Shown here: piece after piece, positions 7,172 to 13,536 of the stretch
Position numbering within the stretch: position 1 is the first letter of the stretch
Layout: each line of letters starts with the position of its first letter
Virus record (IMG/VR): IMGVR_UViG_3300006919_000623
Span: 1-20,225 of that record
Reading direction: 5' to 3' (one strand)
From: a virus
DNA: 20,225 bases
Position numbers and translations under genes: made by a program
The notes under the pieces: generated by a model
Told to the model about the DNA's origin: nothing
What the model saw: the letters and a program-made list of their open reading frames with translations, nothing else
Database searches by the model: none

Positions 7172-8683
7172 ATGGCAGACAATAGCGGACTTAAATTATT
7201 TGGATTTGAAATCCGTAGAGCGAAAGCATCTAGCGGAAAGGATATGCTGCCGTCAATCGTACCTCCTGTAGATGAGGATGGAGCAGGTTATGTTACTGCT
7301 GCTGGTGCCCATTACGGCACCTACGTAAACATTGGTGATGACGATAAAAAATCCAAAGACGACTTTCAACTTATTCGACAATATAGACAAGTGGCAACAC
7401 ATCCAGAGGTTGATGCTGCTGTAGAAGATATTGTAAATGAATCAGTTACATCTTCAGATACAGAAAAATCTGTATCGCTTGTGCTTGATAATGTTGAAGC
7501 ACCAGATAATATAAAGAAACAAATTCAAGAAGAATTTGATCAAGTATACTCAATGCTTGAGTTTAATACTTTAGGGCATGACATATACAAGCGTTGGTAC
7601 GTTGATGGTAGAATGTATCATCACTTAGTTGTAGATGAAAAAAATCCTAAGCTTGGCATTCAAGAAATACGTCCTATAGACGCCGCTAAGATTCGTAAAG
7701 TAAAAGAAGTTAAAAAGAAAAGAGATCCAATTAGTGGTGCTTCTATTATTGAAAACGTAAACGAGTTTTTTATCTATCAGGACAAACCAGGAACAACTAA
7801 ACAGGGAATCAAGATGAGTCCTGATTCTGTGAGTTATGTTACGTCTGGTTTACTTGACGAAGAACGTCGTAAGGTTGTGTCTCATTTACATAAGGCACTA
7901 AAACCTATTAACCAATTACGCATGATGGAAGACTCGCTGGTTATTTACAGACTGGCACGTGCCCCGGAACGTAGAATATTCTATATTGATGTTGGTAACT
8001 TACCAAGAGGTAAGGCCGAAGAATACATGAAAAATATTATGGCGAAGTATCGTAATAAACTGGTATATGATGCTAGCACAGGAGCAATAAGAGATGATAG
8101 AAAAAGTATGTCAATGCTTGAAGATTTTTGGCTTCCAAGACGAGAAGGTGGTCGAGGAACTGAGATCTCTACCTTACCAGGCGGTGAAAACCTGGGACAA
8201 ATCGACGATATCATATACTTCCAAAAACGTCTCTACCGATCGCTTAACGTACCTATAAACAGACTTGAACAAGAATCACAGTTCTCACTTGGTAGATCTA
8301 CCGAGATTAACCGTGATGAATTAAAGTTTCAGAAGTTTATAGATAGATTGAGATCGCGATTTAACATGTTGTTCTATGGCATATTGAAAAAGCAATTGAT
8401 CTTAAAAAGTATTATTACTGAGGAAGACTGGGATAACTGGAAAAACAATATCATAGTAGAACATACTCGCGATAATCATTTTACAGAACTCAGGGACGCA
8501 GAAATATTGAGAGAAAGAATTCAAACACTTGATCAGATGCAACAATACGTTGGTGAATACTACTCAAAAGAGTGGGTTATGAAAAACGTACTTCAGTTCT
8601 CTGATGAAGAAATTGAAAACATAGGTAAACAAATGGATGATGAAGGTCCAACAGACGATGAACCAACTGGAGATGAACAATGA
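7172..8683 (+). CDS. 20: Portal vertex protein gp20
   Basis: The 503-residue protein is the portal (T4 gp20, 524 residues), a dodecameric channel at one head vertex that nucleates prohead assembly, holds the terminase motor and later the neck. Family signatures include the early R-Q-Y-R-Q-V-A-T-H-P-E-V-D-A-A-V-E-D-I-V-N-E segment (about 68-89), R-W-Y-V-D-G-R-M-Y near 141-149, the R-I-F-Y-I-D-V-G-N-L-P segment (about 269-279), D-F-W-L-P-R-R near 319-325 and R-S-T-E-I-N-R-D-E-L-K-F in the C-terminal half, with a conserved N-V-P-I-N-R-L. The last 30 residues are strongly acidic. AAGGAA lies 8-13 nt before the ATG. Its stop overlaps the start of the next gene (ATGA 8680-8683), as expected for coupling to the core protein. 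Confidence 0.97.
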   Translation: MADNSGLKLFGFEIRRAKASSGKDMLPSIVPPVDEDGAGYVTAAGAHYGTYVNIGDDDKKSKDDFQLIRQYRQVATHPEVDAAVEDIVNESVTSSDTEKSVSLVLDNVEAPDNIKKQIQEEFDQVYSMLEFNTLGHDIYKRWYVDGRMYHHLVVDEKNPKLGIQEIRPIDAAKIRKVKEVKKKRDPISGASIIENVNEFFIYQDKPGTTKQGIKMSPDSVSYVTSGLLDEERRKVVSHLHKALKPINQLRMMEDSLVIYRLARAPERRIFYIDVGNLPRGKAEEYMKNIMAKYRNKLVYDASTGAIRDDRKSMSMLEDFWLPRREGGRGTEISTLPGGENLGQIDDIIYFQKRLYRSLNVPINRLEQESQFSLGRSTEINRDELKFQKFIDRLRSRFNMLFYGILKKQLILKSIITEEDWDNWKNNIIVEHTRDNHFTELRDAEILRERIQTLDQMQQYVGEYYSKEWVMKNVLQFSDEEIENIGKQMDDEGPTDDEPTGDEQ

Positions 8684-8934
8684 GTATTGAAGATTTAATT
8701 GACGATATAACTAATCAAAACTTTGCTAAGGCAGAACCACACTTTCACACTATACTTCAATCAAAAATAGATGATGCATTGGCGGCTGAAAAGGTTAAAG
8801 TGGCTGGACATATTTTTAACGGTGAAGAAGAAGAACAATTAGAACTAGATCTAGAAGACGAAGAAGATGAAGAAGCTGACGATAATGCAGATGAAGAAGT
8901 ATCTGAAGAGGAAGAAGAAGCAGAAGAAAAATAA
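8680..8934 (+). CDS. 67: Small acidic prohead core protein (gp67-like)
   Basis: The 84-residue protein has an N-terminal helical part (I-E-D-L-I-D-D-I, then A-E-P-H-F-H-T-I-L-Q-S-K-I-D-D-A-L-A) followed by about 35 residues made almost only of Glu and Asp. T4 gp67 (80 residues) is an acidic prohead core protein encoded directly after the portal gene and degraded by the gp21 protease. Size, composition and position all agree. The N-terminal motif resembles that of gp67 homologues in marine T4-like phages. The acidic tail is encoded by GAA/GAT-rich low-complexity DNA (about 8823-8932), so length variation by slippage is plausible. It overlaps the gene 20 stop by four bases. Confidence 0.82.
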   Translation: MSIEDLIDDITNQNFAKAEPHFHTILQSKIDDALAAEKVKVAGHIFNGEEEEQLELDLEDEEDEEADDNADEEVSEEEEEAEEK

Positions 8935-8956
8935 TTTTATTACAAATTTTAATTCG

Positions 8957-8964
8957 TATAAATA
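8957..8964 (+). promoter_or_regulatory. T4-type late promoter box ahead of the gp68-position gene
   Basis: An exact TATAAATA lies in the 50-nt gap after the gp67-like gene, 20 nt before the next ATG. It would drive the 71-aa gene, protease 21, scaffold 22 and capsid 23 up to the terminator at 12289. Confidence 0.8.
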
Positions 8965-8984
8965 ATAGTTAAACAAGGTTTAAA

Positions 8985-9200
8985 ATGAAAACGTTTAAAC
9001 AGCTGAGAGAAAAAACTCGTGGTAAAATGCCTCCTGGCCAGCATATTAAAGATATGAAGGTTGGGAAGAATCATCTTATGATCCACAAGGACAAAGGGCG
9101 ATTCATTACCTATATTGATATGGAAAAACTAGACTCTTACCGTACAGCGGCAGAAGCCGAGAAGATGGGTAAAGAGTTTATAAAACAATATAAAGGTTAA
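8985..9200 (+). CDS. Small basic protein with capsid-targeting-like N-terminus (gp68 position)
   Basis: The 71-residue, Lys-rich protein lies between gp67 and gp21, where T4 has gp68 (a 141-residue prohead core protein). I see no clear sequence match to gp68. The N-terminus M-K-T-F-K-Q-L-R-E is strikingly like the capsid-targeting peptide of T4 internal proteins (M-K-T-Y-Q-E-F-I-A-E), which is cut by gp21 after an [L/I]-x-E motif; here L7-R8-E9 would fit. The rest is basic with a central H-L-M-I-H-K-D-K-G-R-F-I-T-Y-I beta-like stretch and a C-terminal helix (A-E-A-E-K-M-G-K-E-F-I-K-Q-Y). It has its own late promoter and gene 21 starts 4 nt later. Likely a core or internal (packaged) protein; this is inference. 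Confidence 0.7.
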   Translation: MKTFKQLREKTRGKMPPGQHIKDMKVGKNHLMIHKDKGRFITYIDMEKLDSYRTAAEAEKMGKEFIKQYKG

Positions 9201-9204
9201 GACT

Positions 9205-9864
9205 ATGAAATTAATTGCTGAATATAGCGACAACGATGTTGAAATCATTACCGAAGCAAAAGAGTCTGGCGGTAAAGATTATTTCATCGAAGGCGTGTTC
9301 ATGCAGGCCGAGAAGAAAAACCGTAATGGTAGAGTTTATCCTAAGCCCATTATGGAAAAGGCTGTTGACAAATACGTTACAGAACAAGTTAGCACTAAGC
9401 GTGCAGTTGGAGAGTTAAACCACCCTGATGGACCGACTGTAAACTTAGACAAAGTATCCCACCTCATCGAAGCCCTTGATTGGAAAAATAACGATGTTGT
9501 GGGTAAAGCACGCATTTTGGATACTCCAAATGGACAGATCGTTAAGGGTCTGCTTGATGGCGGAGTCAAACTGGGTGTTTCAACTCGTGGTATGGGTAGC
9601 CTCGAGCAAAGAAACGGCGCAATGGTCGTCAAGGACGACTTTATTCTTAATACGGTTGATATCGTACAAGACCCATCAGCACCAACTGCTTTTGTTAATG
9701 GAATAATGGAAGGTGTTGAGTGGATCTGGAATAACGGCGTTATTGAAGCTCGGGAAATTGAAAAAATGGAGACTGAAATTAAAAAGGCTCCACGAAAGGA
9801 TCTCTATGAGGTTCAGACTCGTGAGTTTAAGAATTTCCTCTCGTTGCTGAAAAGTAAAACATAA
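9205..9864 (+). CDS. 21: Prohead core serine protease gp21
   Basis: The 219-residue protein matches T4 gp21 (212 residues), the serine protease (MEROPS S80-type, herpesvirus-assemblin-like fold) that is packaged in the prohead core, self-activates and cleaves the major capsid, scaffold and core proteins. The catalytic histidine is seen in G-E-L-N-H-P (H73) and the serine in G-V-S-T-R-G (S126). The V-D-I-V-Q-D-P-S-A-P segment (151-160) supplies the conserved Asp region. The R-N-G-R-V-Y-P segment (40-46) is also conserved. The ATG at 9205 is only 4 nt after the upstream stop. Gene 22 begins 10 nt after its stop. The charged C-terminal tail is probably removed during autoprocessing, as in T4. 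Confidence 0.96.
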   Translation: MKLIAEYSDNDVEIITEAKESGGKDYFIEGVFMQAEKKNRNGRVYPKPIMEKAVDKYVTEQVSTKRAVGELNHPDGPTVNLDKVSHLIEALDWKNNDVVGKARILDTPNGQIVKGLLDGGVKLGVSTRGMGSLEQRNGAMVVKDDFILNTVDIVQDPSAPTAFVNGIMEGVEWIWNNGVIEAREIEKMETEIKKAPRKDLYEVQTREFKNFLSLLKSKT

Positions 9865-9874
9865 GGAGTCAAAC

Positions 9875-10927
9875 ATGACTGATCAAGTAGAAGACCAGGA
9901 AGTTGAGCTCGATGACAACGACGTTGTGGAAGAAGCTCATGATCCTAAAAATGCAGAGGCGCAATCAGTTGCTTCTGTAGATAAAGCTGGGGATAACACC
10001 TCGCAAGCTCCGGCTCGCAAAGGTGATAAAAAGAACAGCGAACCAATGCCAAAGACAAAAGCTGGCATGATTAATGCTATGCATGGCATGATGACTGGTA
10101 TGAAAAAAGACCAGCTAATGGCTGCATATGGTAAAATGATGGGAGAAGACGTATCTGCAGATGATATCGAAGATACAATTATTGAAGATCAAGAACTCGA
10201 CATTAAAGTTGATTTCTCTGATGACCTAAATGCATTAGTCGAATCTGAGGCAACTCTTTCAGAAGAGTTCAAAGCCAAAACAGCTGTAATTTTTGAAGCT
10301 GCGGTAAAAGCAAAACTTTCTCAAGAAATCGATCGTTTGGAAGAAGCGTATAAAGAAGAGCTGGAAACAGAACTTGCTTCTACAAAAGAACAGATGGTAG
10401 AGAAGGTTGACAGCTACCTCAACTATGTGGTTGAGACATGGATGGAAGAAAACAAACTTGCTGTACAAACAGGTTTGCGTACTGAAATCGCTGAGACATT
10501 TATGAACAAGATGAAAGATCTATTCGTAGAGTCTTACGTAGAAGTACCTGAGTCCAAAGTTGACCTCGTCGACGAACTAGCCACTGCAAACGAAGAGCTT
10601 GAAGAAAGCTACAACGATGCAATGACTAAGTCTATCGCACTTGCTGAAGAGCTAGAAGATCTTAAGCGTGATGCTATCATTCGTGAAGCATCTAAAGATC
10701 TAGCAGAAACTCAAGTCGAGAAGCTAAAAACTCTAGCAGAAGAAATAGACTTTGAAGATGAAGAAACTTTTGCACAAAAAGTTGCTACTATCAAAGAAAC
10801 ATATTTTGCAAAGAAAACCGCTGAGTCCGCAATCGTAGAAGACACTACAGACGAAGATACACCTTCTGTAGAAGTCAGCGATGTAATGTCTCAGTACCTT
10901 AACGCAATTCGAAAATCAAATCCTTAA
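9875..10927 (+). CDS. 22: Prohead core scaffold protein gp22
   Basis: The 350-residue acidic, helical protein is called as the major scaffold (T4 gp22, 269 residues), around which gp23 assembles and which gp21 degrades to peptides before packaging. The order is an acidic disordered N-terminus (1-55), a methionine-rich amphipathic segment (58-89, nine Met), then long Glu/Lys/Leu-rich coiled-coil-like helices (about 110-310) and a short conserved-looking C-terminus (V-S-D-V-M-S-Q-Y-L-N-A-I-R-K). Position between 21 and 23 is diagnostic. It is about 80 residues longer than the T4 protein because of the N-terminal extension and Met-rich region. A strong AAGGAG precedes the ATG by 7-8 nt. Confidence 0.93.
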   Translation: MTDQVEDQEVELDDNDVVEEAHDPKNAEAQSVASVDKAGDNTSQAPARKGDKKNSEPMPKTKAGMINAMHGMMTGMKKDQLMAAYGKMMGEDVSADDIEDTIIEDQELDIKVDFSDDLNALVESEATLSEEFKAKTAVIFEAAVKAKLSQEIDRLEEAYKEELETELASTKEQMVEKVDSYLNYVVETWMEENKLAVQTGLRTEIAETFMNKMKDLFVESYVEVPESKVDLVDELATANEELEESYNDAMTKSIALAEELEDLKRDAIIREASKDLAETQVEKLKTLAEEIDFEDEETFAQKVATIKETYFAKKTAESAIVEDTTDEDTPSVEVSDVMSQYLNAIRKSNP

Positions 10928-10939
10928 GGAGTTCTAGAA

Positions 10940-12259
10940 ATGGAAACTTATGATCGTTTGGTGGAAAAGTGGAATCCAGTATTAGCAGAAGAATCTGCCG
11001 GTACTATCTCCGATAACCACCGTAAAGCAGTAACAGCTGTTCTCTTAGAGAACACAGAAAAAGCTCTTCAAGAAGAGCGCGCACAAATGAACTTTTTGTC
11101 AGAAGCACCTGCAACTTCTGTATCTAATGCATCTGTATCAAACTGGGATCCAGTATTGATTTCATTAGTACGTCGTGCAGCACCTAACATGATTGCTTAT
11201 GACGTTGCTGGCGTTCAGCCGATGACTGGTCCAACAGGCCTGATCTTCGCAATGAAAGCTCGCTACACAAGTGGTACAACTGGTGCAACCGAAGCTCTAT
11301 TCAACGAAGCAGACACTACATTCGCTGGTGACTCTGCAGATACTCATTCCTCATCACCATCAGGTCTTGACGGAATCGATCCAGCTGCTGGTAACGTTGC
11401 TGGTGACTCATCACTTGACTCAGAACGAAGCCTTACATTCGGCGACGGTATTGACACTGGTCGGGCTGAACTTTCAGGTGCATTCCGTAACATGGGCTTC
11501 ACCATCGAAAAATCAACTGTGACAGCGAAGTCACGTGCGTTGAAAGCGGAATACTCTCTAGAACTAGCACAAGACTTGAAAGCAATTCATGGTCTTGATG
11601 CTGAGACAGAATTGGCAAACATTCTGTCAACAGAGATCTTAGCGGAAATTAACCGTGAAGTAATCCGAACAATCAACTCACAAGCTAAAACTGGTGCAGG
11701 TCAATCCTCAACAGCAATCAACGGTATCTTTGACATGTCAACAGATGCTGACGGTCGTTGGTCAGTTGAAAAATTCAAAGGCTTACACGTACAAATCGAA
11801 AGAGATTCAAACGTGATTGCAAAAGAAACACGTAGAGGAAAAGGTAACTTCATTATCTGTTCTTCAGACGTTGCTTCTGCTCTAGCAGCTGCAGGTTCTT
11901 TGGATTATGCTCCGGCACTTTCAACTAACTTGAATGTTGATGACACAGGTAATACATTTGCAGGTGTTATGAACGGTAAAACACGAGTCTATATTGACCC
12001 GTATTCAACAACCGATTATGTAACTGTAGGTTATAAGGGTACTAACCCATATGACGCAGGTGTTTTCTACTGTCCATATGTACCGTTAACAATGGTACGT
12101 GCGGTTGGTGAGAATGACTTCCAGCCAAAAATTGGTTTTAAAACTCGTTACGGCATGGCGTCAAACCCATTCGTAGGTTCAACACCAGCAAATGGTCTTG
12201 CAACAGCGAAAACAAACCAGTACTACAGAATCTTCCGTGTTGACAACATCATGGCATAA
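10940..12259 (+). CDS. 23: Major capsid protein gp23
   Basis: The 439-residue protein is the HK97-fold major head protein (T4 gp23, 521 residues). A 55-residue N-terminal scaffolding region ends in N-F-L-S-E|A, matching the [L/I]-x-E gp21 cleavage site, so the mature form should start at A56 (T4 cleaves after residue 65). Conserved parts include N-W-D-P-V-L-I-S-L-V-R-R-A-A-P (68-82), G-V-Q-P-M-T-G-P-T-G-L-I-F-A-M (92-106), S-R-A-L-K-A-E-Y-S-L-E-L-A-Q-D-L, and the C-terminal G-Y-K-G-T-N-P-Y-D-A-G-V-F-Y-C-P-Y-V-P-L. The middle segment around 115-165 is Asp/Ser-rich and likely surface exposed. AAGGAG precedes the ATG. A strong terminator follows. No gp24 vertex paralogue is in this window. Confidence 0.98.
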   Translation: METYDRLVEKWNPVLAEESAGTISDNHRKAVTAVLLENTEKALQEERAQMNFLSEAPATSVSNASVSNWDPVLISLVRRAAPNMIAYDVAGVQPMTGPTGLIFAMKARYTSGTTGATEALFNEADTTFAGDSADTHSSSPSGLDGIDPAAGNVAGDSSLDSERSLTFGDGIDTGRAELSGAFRNMGFTIEKSTVTAKSRALKAEYSLELAQDLKAIHGLDAETELANILSTEILAEINREVIRTINSQAKTGAGQSSTAINGIFDMSTDADGRWSVEKFKGLHVQIERDSNVIAKETRRGKGNFIICSSDVASALAAAGSLDYAPALSTNLNVDDTGNTFAGVMNGKTRVYIDPYSTTDYVTVGYKGTNPYDAGVFYCPYVPLTMVRAVGENDFQPKIGFKTRYGMASNPFVGSTPANGLATAKTNQYYRIFRVDNIMA

Positions 12260-12264
12260 GATTA

Positions 12265-12284
12265 AGTATCACTAGCTCGATACT
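12265..12284 (+). repeat. Small hairpin after gene 23
   Basis: AGTATC (12265-12270) and GATACT (12279-12284) form a 6-bp inverted repeat with an 8-nt loop, 6 nt after the gene 23 stop and just before the main terminator. It may be an accessory stem of the terminator region or a 3'-end stabiliser. Confidence 0.45.
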
Positions 12285-12288
12285 AACT

Positions 12289-12314
12289 AGGGTCGCTTCG
12301 GCGGCCCTTTTTTT
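12289..12314 (+). terminator. Strong intrinsic terminator after major capsid gene
   Basis: The stem AGGGTCGC (12289-12296) pairs with GCGGCCCT (12301-12308), with one G·U pair, closed by a C(TTCG)G tetraloop and followed by seven T. UUCG loops are especially stable. This should end the late transcript covering genes 21-22-23 and separate it from the downstream small genes. Confidence 0.93.
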
Positions 12315-12332
12315 ATTTTAATTTAAAAAATG

Positions 12333-12396
12333 TTTTGTTTGTTTTCAACTACTTATGAAAAAAAAGCGTAAGTTGTTGTTTTTAAACGAAACAAAA
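12333..12396 (+). repeat. Imperfect inverted repeat upstream of orphan gene pair
   Basis: Outer arms TTTTGTTTGTTT (12333-12344) and AAACGAAACAAAA (12384-12396) are complementary apart from one bulged base. Inner arms AACTACTTA (12347-12355) and TAAGTTGTT (12369-12377) match at 8 of 9 positions, around a 13-nt A-rich loop. It lies just upstream of the sigma70-like promoter at 12400. Confidence 0.5.
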
Positions 12397-12399
12397 AGG

Positions 12400-12428
12400 T
12401 GTACATTCCCTAGAAACTGTTGTATAAA
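12400..12428 (+). promoter_or_regulatory. Sigma70-like promoter ahead of orphan gene pair
   Basis: TGTACA (12400-12405, 4 of 6 to TTGACA) and TATAAA (12423-12428, 5 of 6 to TATAAT) are separated by 17 nt. The element follows a strong terminator and sits 27 nt before the ATG at 12456. There is no TATAAATA late box here, so this pair is probably transcribed early or in middle phase by host-type RNA polymerase. Confidence 0.55.
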
Positions 12429-12455
12429 AGATATATCAGATAAAGGAAAAACCAA

Positions 12456-12707
12456 ATGTCAGTAAAAACTCTAATCGATCAAACATTCAGCTACGCACAA
12501 ACAGGTGGAGATCTTAAAGATCTTTATATGAGCGATTGTAAATCTTTCTTAGCAGTACATTTTCATCTTGGAATGAAGCAGTTTAAAATGGCTTCAGCAT
12601 TAGTAGACGAAATGGATACTGAACCACGTGAGCAAATCTGCATGGCGATTGCTGAAGAATACGGTAATGACTTTTTGGTAAACAACTTTGGTTATGAGGT
12701 AGCTTAA
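12456..12707 (+). CDS. Uncharacterised small protein (83 aa)
   Basis: I do not recognise this 83-residue protein. It looks largely helical: an N-terminal helix (L-I-D-Q-T-F-S-Y-A-Q), an acidic turn (G-G-D-L-K-D-L-Y-M), a His-containing hydrophobic stretch around 33-41 (A-V-H-F-H-L-G-M-K) and an acidic helix ending N-N-F-G-Y-E-V-A. No signal peptide, membrane segment or metal-binding cluster is visible. The ATG at 12456 has an AAGGAAAA site 8-15 nt upstream, and AT-rich codon use is like its neighbours. Its stop overlaps the next start (TAATG 12705-12709), so the two small genes form a coupled pair. Its separate promoter suggests a host-interaction or accessory role; that is inference only. 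Confidence 0.8.
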   Translation: MSVKTLIDQTFSYAQTGGDLKDLYMSDCKSFLAVHFHLGMKQFKMASALVDEMDTEPREQICMAIAEEYGNDFLVNNFGYEVA

Positions 12708-12922
12708 TGTATAAAATGATGTTCAAATATTGGCACAATGAAAAAACATGGTGCGAAACAACTTTACACGGCGCAACAAAAGAAGACGTGTACGAATCAG
12801 CTAGACAATGGTCACTCAAAGCTAGCCCAGAGAAAGAAGGCCACTTTACAATATCAGCCTTATGGCACATGGAACCCAAGAAATGCATGTCTGGGTTTCA
12901 CATGAAAAAGGTAGGCTGCTGA
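12707..12922 (+). CDS. Uncharacterised small aromatic-rich protein (71 aa)
   Basis: I do not recognise this 71-residue protein. It is basic and rich in Trp (W9, W15, W35, W53), Met and His, with three cysteines (C16, C60, C71). The pattern is a beta-like N-terminus (M-F-K-Y-W-H-N-E-K-T-W), a helix beginning T-K-E-D-V-Y-E-S-A-R-Q-W, then another beta-like stretch (H-F-T-I-S-A-L-W-H), suggesting a small alpha/beta domain. The ATG overlaps the upstream stop (TAATG). The TGA stop at 12920-12922 lies inside the terminator hairpin, so ribosomes finishing this gene would cover the left arm of the stem. Together with the 83-aa protein it forms a self-contained two-gene unit. Confidence 0.75.
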   Translation: MYKMMFKYWHNEKTWCETTLHGATKEDVYESARQWSLKASPEKEGHFTISALWHMEPKKCMSGFHMKKVGC

Positions 12923-12936
12923 AAAGCAGCCTTTTT
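12913..12936 (+). terminator. Intrinsic terminator after orphan gene pair
   Basis: AGGCTGCT (12913-12920) and AGCAGCCT (12925-12932) form a perfect 8-bp stem closed by a GAAA tetraloop, followed by a run of T to 12936. The stop codon of the 71-aa gene overlaps the loop. It ends the orphan-pair transcript just before a late promoter. Confidence 0.93.
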
Positions 12937-12941
12937 ACTTA

Positions 12942-12949
12942 TATAAATA
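12942..12949 (+). promoter_or_regulatory. T4-type late promoter box ahead of tail-tube-like gene
   Basis: An exact TATAAATA lies 25 nt before the ATG at 12975 and 5 nt after the terminator T-run. It restarts late transcription for the structural gene downstream. Confidence 0.8.
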
Positions 12950-12974
12950 GATGTAAGCAGAACGGAAAAAGAAT

Positions 12975-13520
12975 ATGCCTACATTAAATCCAACAGTTGA
13001 AGTAGATGTCAGTTTAACGAGCTCACAAAGCCAGCTCAATAATATTAACTACTTACAGCCAAACGCGTTTAAACTTTCAATTGATCGAAAGAACTTTCCT
13101 AACCTAGAGTTCTTTGCTCAATCTGTGCTACATCCAGACACATCTCTTACTGCAGCAGAACTTCCACATCTACGCGTGGCAAATGTACCTTTTGCTGGAG
13201 ATACACTTCGGTTTGGCGAACTATCTGCAATGATTATTCTTGATGAGAATATGAATTCATACATTGAAATGTATAACTGGATTACTCGTATCGTTCAACA
13301 GGATTATAAATCGCCACTAAATAGAACTGAAAAGATACCTCCAACAAACGCTGATATTACTGTGTCTGTTTTGTCTAGTCACAATAATACTACACGAAAA
13401 ATTAAATATAAAGATTGTATACCAACTGGTCTCGGTAATATTACATTTGAATCGACTACATCTGAATCTTTCCTTACGTATCCCGCTAATTTTAGATTCT
13501 CTTACTTTGAAATTTCTTAA
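12975..13520 (+). CDS. Tail-tube-fold protein, possible tail completion protein gp3
   Basis: The 181-residue protein shares the pattern of gp19 in this window: F-F-A-Q-S-V-L-H-P (46-54; gp19 F-L-C-E-A-A-Q-L-P), a P-x-x-x-V-A-N-V-P-F-A-G-D-x-L-x-F-G-E segment (64-82; gp19 M-P-F-R-G-R-…-A-G-D), then I-I-L-D-E-N-M-N-S-Y and a N-W-I-T-R helix, ending in an aromatic beta strand (F-R-F-S-Y-F-E-I-S). I infer a tail-tube-like fold. In marine T4-like phages the gene between 23 and uvsY is commonly annotated as gp3, the tail completion/sheath stabiliser; T4 gp3 is 176 residues. I am confident it is a tail protein but less sure it is gp3 rather than another tube-like protein. It has its own late promoter, and uvsY follows after 16 nt. 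Confidence 0.72.
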   Translation: MPTLNPTVEVDVSLTSSQSQLNNINYLQPNAFKLSIDRKNFPNLEFFAQSVLHPDTSLTAAELPHLRVANVPFAGDTLRFGELSAMIILDENMNSYIEMYNWITRIVQQDYKSPLNRTEKIPPTNADITVSVLSSHNNTTRKIKYKDCIPTGLGNITFESTTSESFLTYPANFRFSYFEIS

Positions 13521-13536
13521 CTGAAATAGGAACATT

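Noticed and set aside
8823-8932. GAA/GAT-rich tract that looks like a tandem repeat
   Set aside because: It encodes the acidic tail of the gp67-like protein, and there is no fixed repeat unit. It is low-complexity coding sequence rather than a repeat element.
12456-12922. Orphan gene pair as a toxin-antitoxin system
   Set aside because: The coupled small genes and own promoter fit superficially, but neither protein shows a known toxin or DNA-binding antitoxin motif, so the label is not supported.
12930-12975. tRNA or attachment site near the terminator and late promoter after the orphan pair
   Set aside because: The hairpin is a simple GAAA-loop terminator. No cloverleaf or direct repeat flanking the cassette was seen by eye.
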